Shown piece after piece: positions 23,967-35,425 of a DNA stretch of 64,000 bases. The stretch comes from Oenanthe sinensis. Its lineage: Eukaryota > Streptophyta > Magnoliopsida > Apiales > Apiaceae. The notes under the pieces are model-generated. The model had not been told where the DNA came from, searched no databases, and worked only from the letters and a program-made list of their open reading frames with translations. The position numbers were made by a program, and so were the translations under genes. The first letter of the stretch is position 1; the number at the start of each line of letters is the position of its first letter. Location of the stretch: assembly GCA_028671895.1 (NCBI GenBank), contig CM053802.1, forward strand, positions 40,958,201 through 41,022,200, given 5' to 3'.

Positions 23967-24781
23967 GTATCTACCTCAAACAGAAGTTAATCTTTTGCAT
24001 CCCGAAAGGGAGATCTCTTGTTCAGATTTATCTAGGCTTGAGAGGCAACTACTTGGGAAGAATTCTTCAGATGATTCAAGTAGGGTATTTTACACAAAAT
24101 TCCCGTCACCGGGTTACAAGGGAAACGTAGGCTCTAATTTGCTATTCATTACATTGCCTACTACGTCGCCCCTCCTGGAAGGAACATTTCCAGATCCTGA
24201 AAAGGAATGTCCACCTCCCGTTTATGGAGAAGGTGTGAGGCAACTCCTTGATAGAATAAGGCGGGATTCCCTAACAGATATTAAAATCTTGGGATAACCC
24301 ATCTCAAAGAGGTGAGGCTCCACTAGACAGTGATTTAGAAATTGCTATTGAGTCTGGTGCTGAGACAGTGCTTATGCATGATAGATCAAGAACACCTCTA
24401 CGAGGCAATTCTCCACTTGATAGTGATTCAGTTCATTCTGATGAATCAGGTGTTGGGAATATATGAACTGACAGATTTCACTTGCAGGTACAGAAGGCTA
24501 TATTTGAAATGCAGAGTGAAAGTGAGGGAGAGATACACTTGAGTGAGAGATAAGAAGAGAAAGAGTGAAACACTTCAAAGTGCTCGACACTTTAGGATAA
24601 ACACCAACAGAACGTAGTAGTAGTGAGAAAACCATAGACCAAACACTTACCCTTGCAACATGCTACTTCTTAAAGAAAAGCTACTATTTTTTCCCAATCA
24701 ATGATAGACGAGAACCTTCCTTGGAAGACAAACCATTCAAAAGATGGGCCATTGGAGGATTACTCAACTAAGGGGGATAAT
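23967..24781 (+). pseudogene. env-like C-terminal segment of element X
   Basis: The stretch 23965-24297 is open and reads LLHPEREISCSDLSRLERQ ... PPPVYGEGVRQLLDRIR. W has the same DNA in more decayed form at 9015-9850. A stop at 24295-24297 and frame changes follow. The phrase TTTCACTTGCAGGTA occurs at about 24475, but no splice is implied. The segment ends at a purine tract (AACTAAGGGGG near 24768) where T1 inserted. Function unknown; identity rests on position in a Sirevirus and the W/X match. Confidence 0.55.
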
Positions 24782-26323
24782 TGTTAGTAATTGTGCTCTA
24801 GAGACAATACTTTTTATATTTTAAGGAAAATATTTATTATTAAGGATTATGTTTTATTGATTATTATTTATTTATTATGTTTTGTTTACTGCGTAATAAA
24901 TTGAAAGCATAATAAATGTCCTTGGAATTTTGATACGTATTCTATATCTTTAAGTATGTGACTTAAAAATGAGATTATATGAATAGTATCTTATTCCTAA
25001 AATTCCCTAGTCGAGTATTATTATTTAAGGACAATAATAATGCACAAAGACTAGTATGTTTCTTGACAGATGACCACATCTCATTGGTCATAGGTATGGG
25101 GATACTAAAGTCAAGAACATAAGTGCATGTCTCAATGCATGGCACTGGAATGACCCGCCGTGAGATTCTACATGTTAAGTAAGTGTCATAAGTAATTCTC
25201 ACTGTGATAATGGTGTAATGATCCTTAGACCTGAAATCATTATATTTCTATACGAGAATTAATATACTTTGATTACATTAAAAGTTACCTTTGACCGGGT
25301 GATGATAAAAGTGGACATTGGGTATATTATGAATCGTATGAGAAATATGAATGATCTAGATGGGATTTAATCCTCCTAATTTTAGGAGTGATATTATTGG
25401 CCTCTTGTTTGAGTGAGACTATGAAATGCACGGCCGTGCTCAAATGTTGATTTGATTTTAATAGTCTACTCATCGATCAAGAAAATAAAGATTAAATTAT
25501 GAAGAGGATGACACGAGACATGCCTTGAGTTTAATCTATAATATCAAGATTAAAGGGATTATATTACATGGAACATTATTCACGAAAGGCTTAATCGAAT
25601 CACCGATTTATTATTATTACTTGGGTAGCAATGATGTATTACTAGATGCCGCTCATTGTTTACAATTTTAATTAGATATTAAAATTGTTGCCAACGTAAT
25701 AATAACCTACAGGGTCACACACAAAGAACGCTTGAAGGAGAAATAATTTAAATTATGAATTTAAATTAAATAAGTAATTTATTTTATTTATGATATTAAT
25801 TAAGTATGACTTAATTAATTATATAAATAGAATAAATGAATTACTTAAACTAATTCCAAAATTAATAATTAATTAATTAAGTGAGACTTAATTAAATAAT
25901 TTAGAATTTTGGATTAGTATTAATTATAATTGGATTATAATTAGAAAACTTATTCCTCTCTCTATATAATCTCTTTATGGGCTGATTTAATAAGATAGAG
26001 ATTTTAAAAAACCCTAGCCGCTCTGAGAGAGGAGGAAGATAGAGAGAGAAGAAGTTTTCGGGTGCTAGTACACATCAATCCTTCATGAAAAGTGTTCGTG
26101 TGGATACCGTAGAGCGTAGACCGCGAGAGCGGGATACGTGGTGATTAAACAAGTTTTGGACCTCCATTAATCTTCCATTAATGAACTGTTAAAGCTTCTA
26201 AAGGTATTTATTCTTTATCTCCGAATTAAATCTTTTGTTTTCGCATGGATCCTGCGGAGGGTTTCGCTATTTTGATTTATTTTTCGCGTTTATTCTGCTG
26301 CGTTTGTGTCACAAAACCCTTCA
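24782..26323 (+). repeat. 5' LTR of T1
   Basis: Begins TGTTAGTAATTGTGC and ends AACCCTTCA. The second copy is offset by exactly 7,206 bases. The identical 75-codon frame in both copies is a by-product of LTR identity, not a gene. Confidence 0.95.
25973..25979 (+). promoter_or_regulatory. TATA box in T1 LTR
   Basis: TATATAA in a CTCTCTC context, followed about 75 bp later by a purine-rich GAGAGAGGAGG leader. It is the likely LTR promoter; the same site is at 33179-33185 in the 3' LTR. Confidence 0.5.
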
Positions 26324-26324
26324 A

Positions 26325-26336
26325 TGGCATCAGAGC
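26325..26336 (+). promoter_or_regulatory. Primer-binding site of T1
   Basis: TGGCATCAGAGC begins one base after the 5' LTR. It differs by one base from the 12-mer complementary to the plant initiator tRNA-Met 3' end used by most Copia elements. It primes minus-strand cDNA synthesis. Confidence 0.85.
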
Positions 26337-28510
26337 TACTTGCGAAACATTTTAATTCGGTTATGTGCTTAACAGTTTTTAATATATAAGCATGTGTGCG
26401 ATCTATCATGATTTTATATTGATATAATATGTATATGTTTATATATATTATGAATATATGATATTCATATGATGTATAATCATGTGATGATTATGTGTGT
26501 TGATGTATGTATATGATACATGTTTGTTCTTATTATGGGAATCGTATTCGATATGAATTCTGAAACGGCTGCCGTTGATTTTCTGAAATCTGTGTCCGTT
26601 GTCCGATTTTCGCAAACGATATGTGTTTTCTGACTGGAATCGGGTCACTGAGCAATACTGACCAAGTCAGCTCTGCGTCTGTAAGCCATTAGATGTCGTT
26701 ACAGCCTCCAAAACGGTGATTTATGATTTTCTGAAAATTATTTGATTTTCTAAAATTTTGAGTATATGTATGTATATATTATGAATATATGATATTCATG
26801 TAATGTATAATCATATGATGATTGTATGTATCTCTGTATATGTATATATGATATATGCTTGTTTTTGTTATGAGAATTGTATATGATACGATTTCTGAAA
26901 CACCGTCAGATTTGGAGAAATCTGACTGCTGTATTCGATTTTCGTAAACGATATGTGTTTTCCGACTGGAATCGGGCCAATGAACAAAACTAATAGCTAT
27001 GCTATCACCGACGGGTCTGTAAGGCGTTTGACGTCGTTAAGGGCCTCGAAATAGCGATTTATTGTCTTTAGAAATCTGTTTTTAATTTTCTGAAATTTCG
27101 AAATTTGTTATATATGATTATATGATATGATTATATAATATGAGATATATTATATATGTGTTATATGATAGCATGGTGGATGGTTATGGCCTAAAGACCC
27201 ATAGGATAGTAGTTTTGATTTATGGTTTTGGTTTCTAAATACGATTTGCATGTCGTTTATTTATTGTAATTTAATTATCTCGAATGTAACTCGAGTTCTT
27301 CTTGTAATTTCATTAGAATAGTTTTATTTTTCAATGTAATTATCGATGAAGACTTGCAAGCAAGGAGGCGATCCAAAAGGGGATGATGGAGCAATGAAGA
27401 AAGAAGACATGTAATAGATAGTATTTTAAAACCACCATAGACTGACCTTGATATTTCCATTAGCTTGGAAATATCATATAGGATGGGGCCATAACCAAAC
27501 ACGTTTAATTTACGCACATTACATATATGTATATGATTGCATGTATTGGTATGTATGCGTAGATATAATTGAGATGCATGCTTAATATTGATTAATCATG
27601 TATGTATTAGATACGACACCCATGCCATGTTTGCTTGAACAAGATAAAATCTGTAACGATTCAAGATTTTAAAATTAACAAACGATCATGAGATTCTTGT
27701 GTTTATGAAATATGGATTTTTAAAACACGGAATTAAATATGGATTTTTGATATCTATAATTGGGATTTTCTAACAAAAGCGGATATGCGTATTCGTAAGG
27801 CTGATGGGTTTTAAGTGTGACCATTGGTATCCTCCATCTACCTGGGAAATGATCAATTTAATATGTCGATTTGAAATATTTGGTTCAAGGAAAAATTGAG
27901 GATCTCTTTATGATGTGATCATGATCGTTATAAATTTTCTAAAACCCCTTAACAAAATATTAAGTTTTACTCGGATGCTTTCCAATGAATGAACACTCAT
28001 CGAATCCTAGATCGATAAGGGGAAGGACTGTCAGTGGCAGGGGACTCCTATCTATCGTGGTGAGATGCGACGAATATAAACGGTTATATTCGGCCGTTGT
28101 ATCATTGGGTCTAACTTAACTGAGTCGTCATAATAAGTGAAAATAAACGGTTATATTCAACTATTATGAACTTAGAAGCATAGAGTTTGGTTAAAAGTCT
28201 ATTAGATAGATAAGATCAATCGTTGTTCACCAAACTATCCAAGAATTATATATGATATAATTGACAACTGTTGTCTACCTAAATAATCATTTTCTAAGGA
28301 CTTCCAGTGGTTGACTTAGGACATGACGAAATATGGATCTTGGCTCACTAGAAAGAATTATGGGATATACTTTCCAAATTAATAGTAAGGGCTATTAGTT
28401 TGATAAAAATAGTGGGAGGTATATGATGATATACCATAATCACTTAAACATAATTAATATTAAATTTGCAATCTAGTTTATTTTATACACTTTAATATTG
28501 TAGATATCAA
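26337..28510 (+). other. 2.2 kb untranslated leader of T1
   Basis: There is no ORF of note. The first part holds a tandem duplication of about 331 bp (26440-27110). The last 840 bp or so (27665-28505) is nearly identical to the T2 leader at 51757-52600, including GGAAATGA, ATGCGACGAATA and AAACGGTTATATTC phrases repeated as potential stems. Confidence 0.75.
26440..27110 (+). repeat. 331 bp tandem duplication in the T1 leader
   Basis: The phrases ATTATGAATATATGATATTC, GATTTTCG-AAACGATATGTG and GACTGGAATCGGG occur twice at a spacing of about 331 bp. The copies have diverged clearly more than the T1 LTRs. T2 has only one diverged copy at the matching place. Confidence 0.75.
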
Positions 28511-31500
28511 ATGATAAACACAAACAACTTCTCTATGCGATCAGTTCTTGAGAAGGACAAGTTGACGAGAATATATTTCCTTGACTAACATAGGAGCTTG
28601 AGGATCGTCCTCGGGCACCAGGATGTTAGTCAAATCTCTTCCCCTACTCTTAAAGTTTAGAATGTAACATGTGCAAATCATAGTGCTTCTTGGAAGCAAA
28701 TTGATGTTGCGACTGATGTTTCATGTCTCATGCTCGCAAATATATGTGCTGAGCTTAAGAAGCAATACGAGCATATAGATGCTTATGAAACGATTGAGCA
28801 CAAGATATATTTGAAAAGGCACTATACACTTACAAGTAGGGAGAGTGAGACCCGGTTACACCACATGTTCTAAAGATTATAGGGTATAATGAATACCATT
28901 GATATTTTGGGTTTCCAGATTGGTCTGGAGACAGTTAGATTTGATCTTACAATCCTTGGACAAATATTATTCTTATTTTGTTATGAACAATAAAGTGAAT
29001 AAGATTGGTAAAACACCCATTGAGTTGCTAAGCATGTTGAGAACTGCTGAAAGTAATATGATAAATGCATGAACTACTACTATATTGATGGTAAACATAG
29101 GGAATGCAAAAGGGAAAGGAAAATGGAAAGGCAAGGAGAAGATTTGATCTAGTTCCGTTGTCAAACCAAAGTCCAATCCCTAAAGCAGACTCTAAAGTCT
29201 GAATGAGGTGTTGATAAAGAAGACGATTGTTACTTCTGTGGAAAGTTGGGAGACTGGAAATTAAACTGTCATGCTTAATTGGAAGATTGGAAGATGATGA
29301 TCAATAAGGGTCAAGCTTAAGGTATCGGGTTGGAATTGGAGTAAAGATAGTTGCTCTGGTTCGAGGAACTCGTTACTTAATTTTTGGCCTATAAGGAAAA
29401 TTTAGAACTTAATAATTGTTATAGCGTGCTTGCAATTGGCAGAGACATTATTTCAGTTTCTTGTTTGGACAAGAAAGGCTTTTTCATTTTATAACAATAG
29501 TTGTTTATCCTATTTTGATGATGAGCCTTATAATGTTGCACATCTAATTAACAATTTATATGTTCTAAAGTGACTCAAATCAAATATTACCTTTGGCACT
29601 GTTGTTGAGGCTGTATTAATAAGAAACGCATTTTCAGAATACATAAGGATGCATTCATGGATAAGTTTGATTATGAATCATACAAAAGGATGCGAATCTT
29701 GGTTTATTTGGTAAAATGACTAAAGCTCCTTTTACCGGACATGGTGAAGGGATCATTGAATGGGTATGACTTATACATAGTGATGTATGTGGTCATATGT
29801 GTACGATGACAAAAGGTAGATTTTATTAACTTCATAAAATTTACTAATTATTTTAGTAGATACGGATATATGTATCTTTTGAAGAACTAATCCGAATCAT
29901 TTGAAAAGTTCAAAGACTATAGAGATGAAGTAGAAAATATCAAAGAAAAGTTTTTTTTATAGGAGAGATCACACCTTGTTGGACATGGTGCGATCAATGT
30001 TGAGTCAATGAATCTTCCAATTAGTTTCTGGGGTTGCACCCTGGAAACGGCTCCACATACACTTAACTGTGTTCCTACTAAATTGGTTCAAAAGACTCCT
30101 TATGAGATATGGACTGAGCAACGTCACAGCATGTCATTTATAAAATTTTGGGGATGTGAAGCGTTTGTGAAACGTCTAATCTCTGACAAGCTAGGACCAA
30201 AATCAGACAAATGTAATTTTGTGGAATACCCAACTGAAACAAGTGGTTATTCTTTCTATAATCCTTCCGAGAACAAAGTGTTTGTTGCTCGAACTGCTGA
30301 GAGACAGTGGGAGGATAATAGATCTCAATGAAGTTTGAGACCCACATGATAACGTTGAACCAGTGGAGGAACTTGAGTAGAATGTACAAGAAAAATAATA
30401 CTGCTCAAGAAACACAGGTGTTCGTAGGTTTAGTAGGATTCGCCATGAGCCCAAGAGATAATATGGATTTCTCTTGACTCAAGATGGTGATGTGATGCTT
30501 GTGGATGAAGATGAGCTTCTCACCTACCTAGATACTATAAACACTCCAGATTCTAAGAGATGGATGGATGTCATTAAATCTGAGATGGAATCCATGTATA
30601 CTAATCAAGTATGGACTTTGGTTGATCCACCTGAAGGGGTAAAACCTATAGGGTGCAAGTGGGTTTTCAAGAAGAAGACCGACATGGATGCTAATGTACA
30701 GACCTATAAGGCACGATTGGTGGCAAAAGGTTTCAAGAAAATTCATGGTATTGACTATGATGAGACCTTTTCACCAGTTGTTATGGTCATGTCCATCAGG
30801 ATTTTGCTTGCTATAGCTGCTTACTATGACTATGAAATCTGGCAAATGGATGTCAAAACCGCTTTCTTAAATGAGAGCCTTGAAGAAGATATGGATGTGT
30901 GCATGACACACCCTAAGGGTTTTGTTGATCTAAAGGATGCTGGAAATGTATGTAAGTTGCGTCGATCCATTTATGGATTAAAGCAGGCCTCGAGGAGATG
31001 GAACATTTGTTTTCATGAAACAGTCAAAAAGAGTTTGACTTTATTCAGAATGAAGATGAAACTTGTGTTTACAAGAAGTTTAGTGGGAGCCATGTGGCAT
31101 TCCTAGTATTATATGTTGATGATATATTACTAATAGGGAATGACATTCCTTCTCTACAAACTGTGAAGACTTGGTTGAGAAATAATTTCTCAATGAAAGA
31201 CTTAGGCGATGTGACATATATATTAGGGATCGAGATCTATAGAGATAGATCAAGGTGATTGATCGGCCTAATTTAGAGTACATACATTGACAAAGTTTTG
31301 CATCGATTTCAAATGCAAAGAGACTAAAATGGATATGTCCCAATGTCTCATGGGATAATGATCTCAAAATAAAATTTGTCCTAAATCATTGGATGATAGG
31401 GACTGCATGAGTAAAATTCCATATGCGTCAGCAATTGGTTTTATAATGTATGCAATGATATGTACTTGTCCTGATGTCTCGTATGCTTTAACCATGATGA

Positions 31501-31973
31501 GTAGATACCGATCTAATCCAGGTGAAGGTCAATGGACGACAGTCAAGAATATTCTTAAGTACTTAAAGAGGACTAAAGATTCATTCTTGTTATATGGAGG
31601 AGATGTGAAGCTAGTTGTAAGAGGTTTCAGTGATACTGGTTTCTAGACAGATAACGATAATTTAATGTTTCTGTCTGGCTTTGTGTTTTATTGAGATGTT
31701 GTATGCTGGAATGGTTCACAGCAAAGACAATTGTTGATTTTACAATAGAACCTGAGTATATTGATGCTTGTGAAGCAGCCAAGGAGGCTGTTTGGGCATG
31801 TACTTAGGAGATATCACCTAATTAATGAGATTAATGATCAATGAGATATACATATATGTAAAGTGTATACTAATAATAATATTGCAGACAAACTAACTAA
31901 GGCTTTGTCGCAGCAGAAGCACGAAAGTCACACTAGTTCCATGAGTATTGGATACTTGGGTAATTGGCTCTAG
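28511..31973 (+). pseudogene. gag-pol remnant of T1
   Basis: Aligns along its length with the T2 polyprotein but with many stops, frameshifts and deletions. Gag begins with an ATG at 28511. The zinc knuckle near 29225 reads CYFCGKLGDWKLNC, the zinc-binding His being replaced. In integrase, about 150 bp are missing near 29955 compared with T2, removing the second catalytic Asp and neighbouring catalytic Glu region. Better preserved parts are integrase C-terminal (30008-30331) and RT (30474-31106, QMDVKTAFLNESLEED); YVDDILL is in a different frame near 31112. RNase H lacks about 120 bp near 31798, including the YCDN segment. None of the enzymes can be functional. Confidence 0.85.
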
Positions 31974-31976
31974 TGC

Positions 31977-31987
31977 AAGTGGGAGAT
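31977..31987 (+). promoter_or_regulatory. Polypurine tract of T1
   Basis: AAGTGGGAGAT immediately before the 3' LTR. The T2 tract is the same. Confidence 0.85.
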
Positions 31988-33529
31988 TGTTAGTAATTGT
32001 GCTCTAGAGACAATACTTTTTATATTTTAAGGAAAATATTTATTATTAAGGATTATGTTTTATTGATTATTATTTATTTATTATGTTTTGTTTACTGCGT
32101 AATAAATTGAAAGCATAATAAATGTCCTTGGAATTTTGATACGTATTCTATATCTTTAAGTATGTGACTTAAAAATGAGATTATATGAATAGTATCTTAT
32201 TCCTAAAATTCCCTAGTCGAGTATTATTATTTAAGGACAATAATAATGCACAAAGACTAGTATGTTTCTTGACAGATGACCACATCTCATTGGTCATAGG
32301 TATGGGGATACTAAAGTCAAGAACATAAGTGCATGTCTCAATGCATGGCACTGGAATGACCCGCCGTGAGATTCTACATGTTAAGTAAGTGTCATAAGTA
32401 ATTCTCACTGTGATAATGGTGTAATGATCCTTAGACCTGAAATCATTATATTTCTATACGAGAATTAATATACTTTGATTACATTAAAAGTTACCTTTGA
32501 CCGGGTGATGATAAAAGTGGACATTGGGTATATTATGAATCGTATGAGAAATATGAATGATCTAGATGGGATTTAATCCTCCTAATTTTAGGAGTGATAT
32601 TATTGGCCTCTTGTTTGAGTGAGACTATGAAATGCACGGCCGTGCTCAAATGTTGATTTGATTTTAATAGTCTACTCATCGATCAAGAAAATAAAGATTA
32701 AATTATGAAGAGGATGACACGAGACATGCCTTGAGTTTAATCTATAATATCAAGATTAAAGGGATTATATTACATGGAACATTATTCACGAAAGGCTTAA
32801 TCGAATCACCGATTTATTATTATTACTTGGGTAGCAATGATGTATTACTAGATGCCGCTCATTGTTTACAATTTTAATTAGATATTAAAATTGTTGCCAA
32901 CGTAATAATAACCTACAGGGTCACACACAAAGAACGCTTGAAGGAGAAATAATTTAAATTATGAATTTAAATTAAATAAGTAATTTATTTTATTTATGAT
33001 ATTAATTAAGTATGACTTAATTAATTATATAAATAGAATAAATGAATTACTTAAACTAATTCCAAAATTAATAATTAATTAATTAAGTGAGACTTAATTA
33101 AATAATTTAGAATTTTGGATTAGTATTAATTATAATTGGATTATAATTAGAAAACTTATTCCTCTCTCTATATAATCTCTTTATGGGCTGATTTAATAAG
33201 ATAGAGATTTTAAAAAACCCTAGCCGCTCTGAGAGAGGAGGAAGATAGAGAGAGAAGAAGTTTTCGGGTGCTAGTACACATCAATCCTTCATGAAAAGTG
33301 TTCGTGTGGATACCGTAGAGCGTAGATCGCGAGAGCGGGATACGTGGTGATTAAACAAGCTTTGGACCTCCATTAATCTTCCATTAATGAACTGTTAAAG
33401 CTTCTAAAGGTATTTATTCTTTATCTCCGAATTAAATCTTTTGTTTTCGCATGGATCCTGCGGAGGGTTTCGCTATTTTGATTTATTTTTCGCGTTTATT
33501 CTGCTGCGTTTGTGTCACGAAACCCTACA
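31988..33529 (+). repeat. 3' LTR of T1
   Basis: Differs from the 5' copy at four places that I can see: C/T at 26127 versus 33333, T/C near 26160 versus 33366, A/G at 26313 versus 33519, and T/A at 26321 versus 33527. Confidence 0.95.
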
Positions 33530-34011
33530 ATAATTTAGTAAGAAAAAGAGAAAAATGAGAAGTTAATAAAGTCTTATCTTCGAATCCTTAGGAGAAGTAA
33601 TATCCTTAGGGGGAGAATTTAGACAAGAAAAAGAAGAAGAATTACATTCTCAGGGGGAGAACATTACTTGAGCTATGTTCTATATTCTATTGAATATGTT
33701 CCCAAGAATTTTAATTCTTATGAAGCTCTGTTTAAGATAAGTTCTTTAAGTTAACTGTGAAGGATTTTCAAGTAGAGAAAGCTCAAACACAGATAGAAAT
33801 GAAGATGATACTACATGAATATCAGTTCAGTGCTAGAGGAACAAACATCTTTCATTTTAGTTACACAAAAAATCTGGAAATGCAGAATCTGATCCAGAAA
33901 AACCAGTAACATTATTTACAAGTCTCAGACCATTACTTTTTCTAGTTGTTAGTTGAGTTATCCTTTCTATAGGATTTGTTTGCTAAGTTTAACAATCAAA
34001 TAGGGGGAGAT
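33530..34011 (+). promoter_or_regulatory. Multiple polypurine-tract region of X
   Basis: This is the continuation of X after T1. Tracts occur at about 33609 (TTAGGGGGAGAATTTAG), 33652 (CTCAGGGGGAGAAC) and 34000 (AAATAGGGGGAGAT), plus the one left of T1 at 24768. The last abuts the LTR. No gene is visible. Confidence 0.7.
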
Positions 34012-34445
34012 TGTTGGTGTGATTACGACTGTGTGAATAGCAATCGTGATAACTCAATCCTAGAACAGGACAAGTAAATAATATTACGCCTACACAGAAA
34101 TCAGGAAGAAATGAAGACAAGGCAGATACAGTGAATGAAGACATTAGAAGAAGTTTTGAAGTCTACTACAAGTCATTGAGAGAAATTCATTAATATGTTC
34201 ATGCCTTAGTGAAGAATAATGGTTGAAGACTTTCAGGGTTTCAGAAGTGTTGAAGATTCAGTATAGAAGTGCCACTAGAAGATTTCAGTGTAAAGGCATT
34301 GATTGAAGATAGACAATGTTCGAAGAATAGGAATCTAGAAGAACTGAAGACATGGTAAAGACAAAGGATTAAGAAGACAACTGCAGTCTTGGAGTTATAC
34401 ACACTAAAATAAGTTCATTTGTATGTTCAAGCGTTAGTGAAGAAC
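34012..34445 (+). mobile_element. LTR of element X, left part
   Basis: Starts TGTTGGTGTGATTACG after the polypurine tract. It is interrupted by SIRE-A after AGAAC (34441-34445) and resumes at 45812. Aligns with the W LTR from 10512. Confidence 0.85.
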
Positions 34446-35195
34446 TGAAAGGCATATGACTAGGCTTATTTGTAATAATTCAAATGACTATTTATTAAGT
34501 CATACTGAATTATACAAAATAAGTTATACCGATTTTTTTGATTAAAAGTCATACAAAAATGATTTTTAGTTAATTAAGTAATAAGTCATACCGTTCTTAA
34601 ATATAAAGAGTCATACCGAATTTTGACTCTAAAAGAGTCATACCGAATTTGATTTCTTTATTAAATAAGTCATACTGATTTATTTAATTAAAAGAAAAAT
34701 TGAATATGACTTTAATATAAGTCATACCGAATTTTCAAGAGTCATACCGAGTTCTGAAAGTCATGCCCAGCCTTTTTAGGAGTCATACAAGGGTTATTTT
34801 TAATCTTTAACAACTCATATTGGAAGAGTCATGCCAGCTTTACAACCTCTATAAATATGAGGTTTTGGCTTCATTATTCAGAATTAGAAAAATAGTTCAA
34901 ATTCAGAAATTTGTCTGCATTGTAATATTCATAGATTTCTGTGCAAGTTTGGGATATAATTGTTAAACTCGAACAATTCATGTCAAAATCGTTCTAAGCT
35001 TTTAAACAGTTATATAAACTTTCTACTTGTTAATTTTGTAATACTTTTCAAGTTAAAATTATATCTTCTACTTGAACAGTATTTCATTACAATTAATATT
35101 TCGTGTGAATTTAAAATAATATTTTTAAATCCAATATTCCGCGATAATTTATAGATATTGTATTCAACCTCATTCTACAATATCAGGGACCAACA
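34446..35195 (+). repeat. 5' LTR of SIRE-A, with 624 bp deletion
   Basis: Starts TGAAAGGCATATGACTAGG and ends AGGGACCAACA. Compared with the 3' LTR, bases corresponding to 44467-45090 are missing. The break falls at a 6 bp microhomology, ATAATT, present at both edges in the 3' copy. The remaining part holds the AGTCATACCGA repeats and the TATA box. Confidence 0.9.
34850..34857 (+). promoter_or_regulatory. TATA box of the SIRE-A LTR
   Basis: TATAAATA preceded by the AGTCATACCGA array and followed by GAGGTTTTGGCTTCATTATTC. The identical site is at 45460-45467 in the 3' LTR. Confidence 0.6.
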
Positions 35196-35197
35196 AT

Positions 35198-35209
35198 TGG
35201 CATCAAAGC
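35198..35209 (+). promoter_or_regulatory. Primer-binding site of SIRE-A
   Basis: TGGCATCAAAGC starts two bases after the LTR. It resembles the tRNA-iMet primer site TGGTATCAGAGC with two changes. Confidence 0.75.
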
Positions 35210-35210
35210 T

Positions 35211-35425
35211 GGTTGATATTTTTAAATATTAGATCCGAACCAAAAATTATGCAACTCATATACAGATCTCAAAAATTATTTTAATTCGAAATAATTTTTT
35301 ATTCGAAATAATTTTTTCTCTAAAAATTATTTTTGATCAAAAATTATTTTCATTCAAAAATTAAAATATTTTTTTTAAACACTTAATTTTTAATCTTATT
35401 AAAGATAAGTAATTAGAAAGTAACT
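35211..35425 (+). other. AT-rich leader of SIRE-A
   Basis: Repeats of AAAATTATTTT-like blocks; no gene. No ATG is found in frame just upstream of gag, so the start codon seems lost or lies in an unrecognised position. Confidence 0.6.

Larger units (their letters stand above)
24782..33529 (+). mobile_element. Tnt1-94-like Copia element T1, complete ends, dead coding region
   Basis: Two LTRs of exactly 1,542 bp, TG...CA ends and a perfect 5 bp TSD ATAAT (24777-24781 and 33530-33534) delimit an 8,748 bp element. By eye I find about four substitutions and no indels between the LTRs, so insertion was recent. Yet the gag-pol is full of stops and lacks both the integrase core and most of RNase H. 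It can only have moved with enzymes from another copy, or the LTRs have been homogenised. Confidence 0.95.

Noticed and set aside
24475..24490. TTGCAG followed by GTA as a splice site in the X env-like region
   Set aside because: It occurs within a decayed retroelement frame, also in W near 9540, with no supporting donor.
24975..25202. 75-codon frame present identically at 32181-32408
   Set aside because: Lies wholly in the T1 LTRs on the minus strand; identity is due to LTR duplication.
34960..35154. 64-codon frame present also at 45570-45764
   Set aside because: Part of the SIRE-A LTR U5 region; duplicated with the LTR, no protein features.
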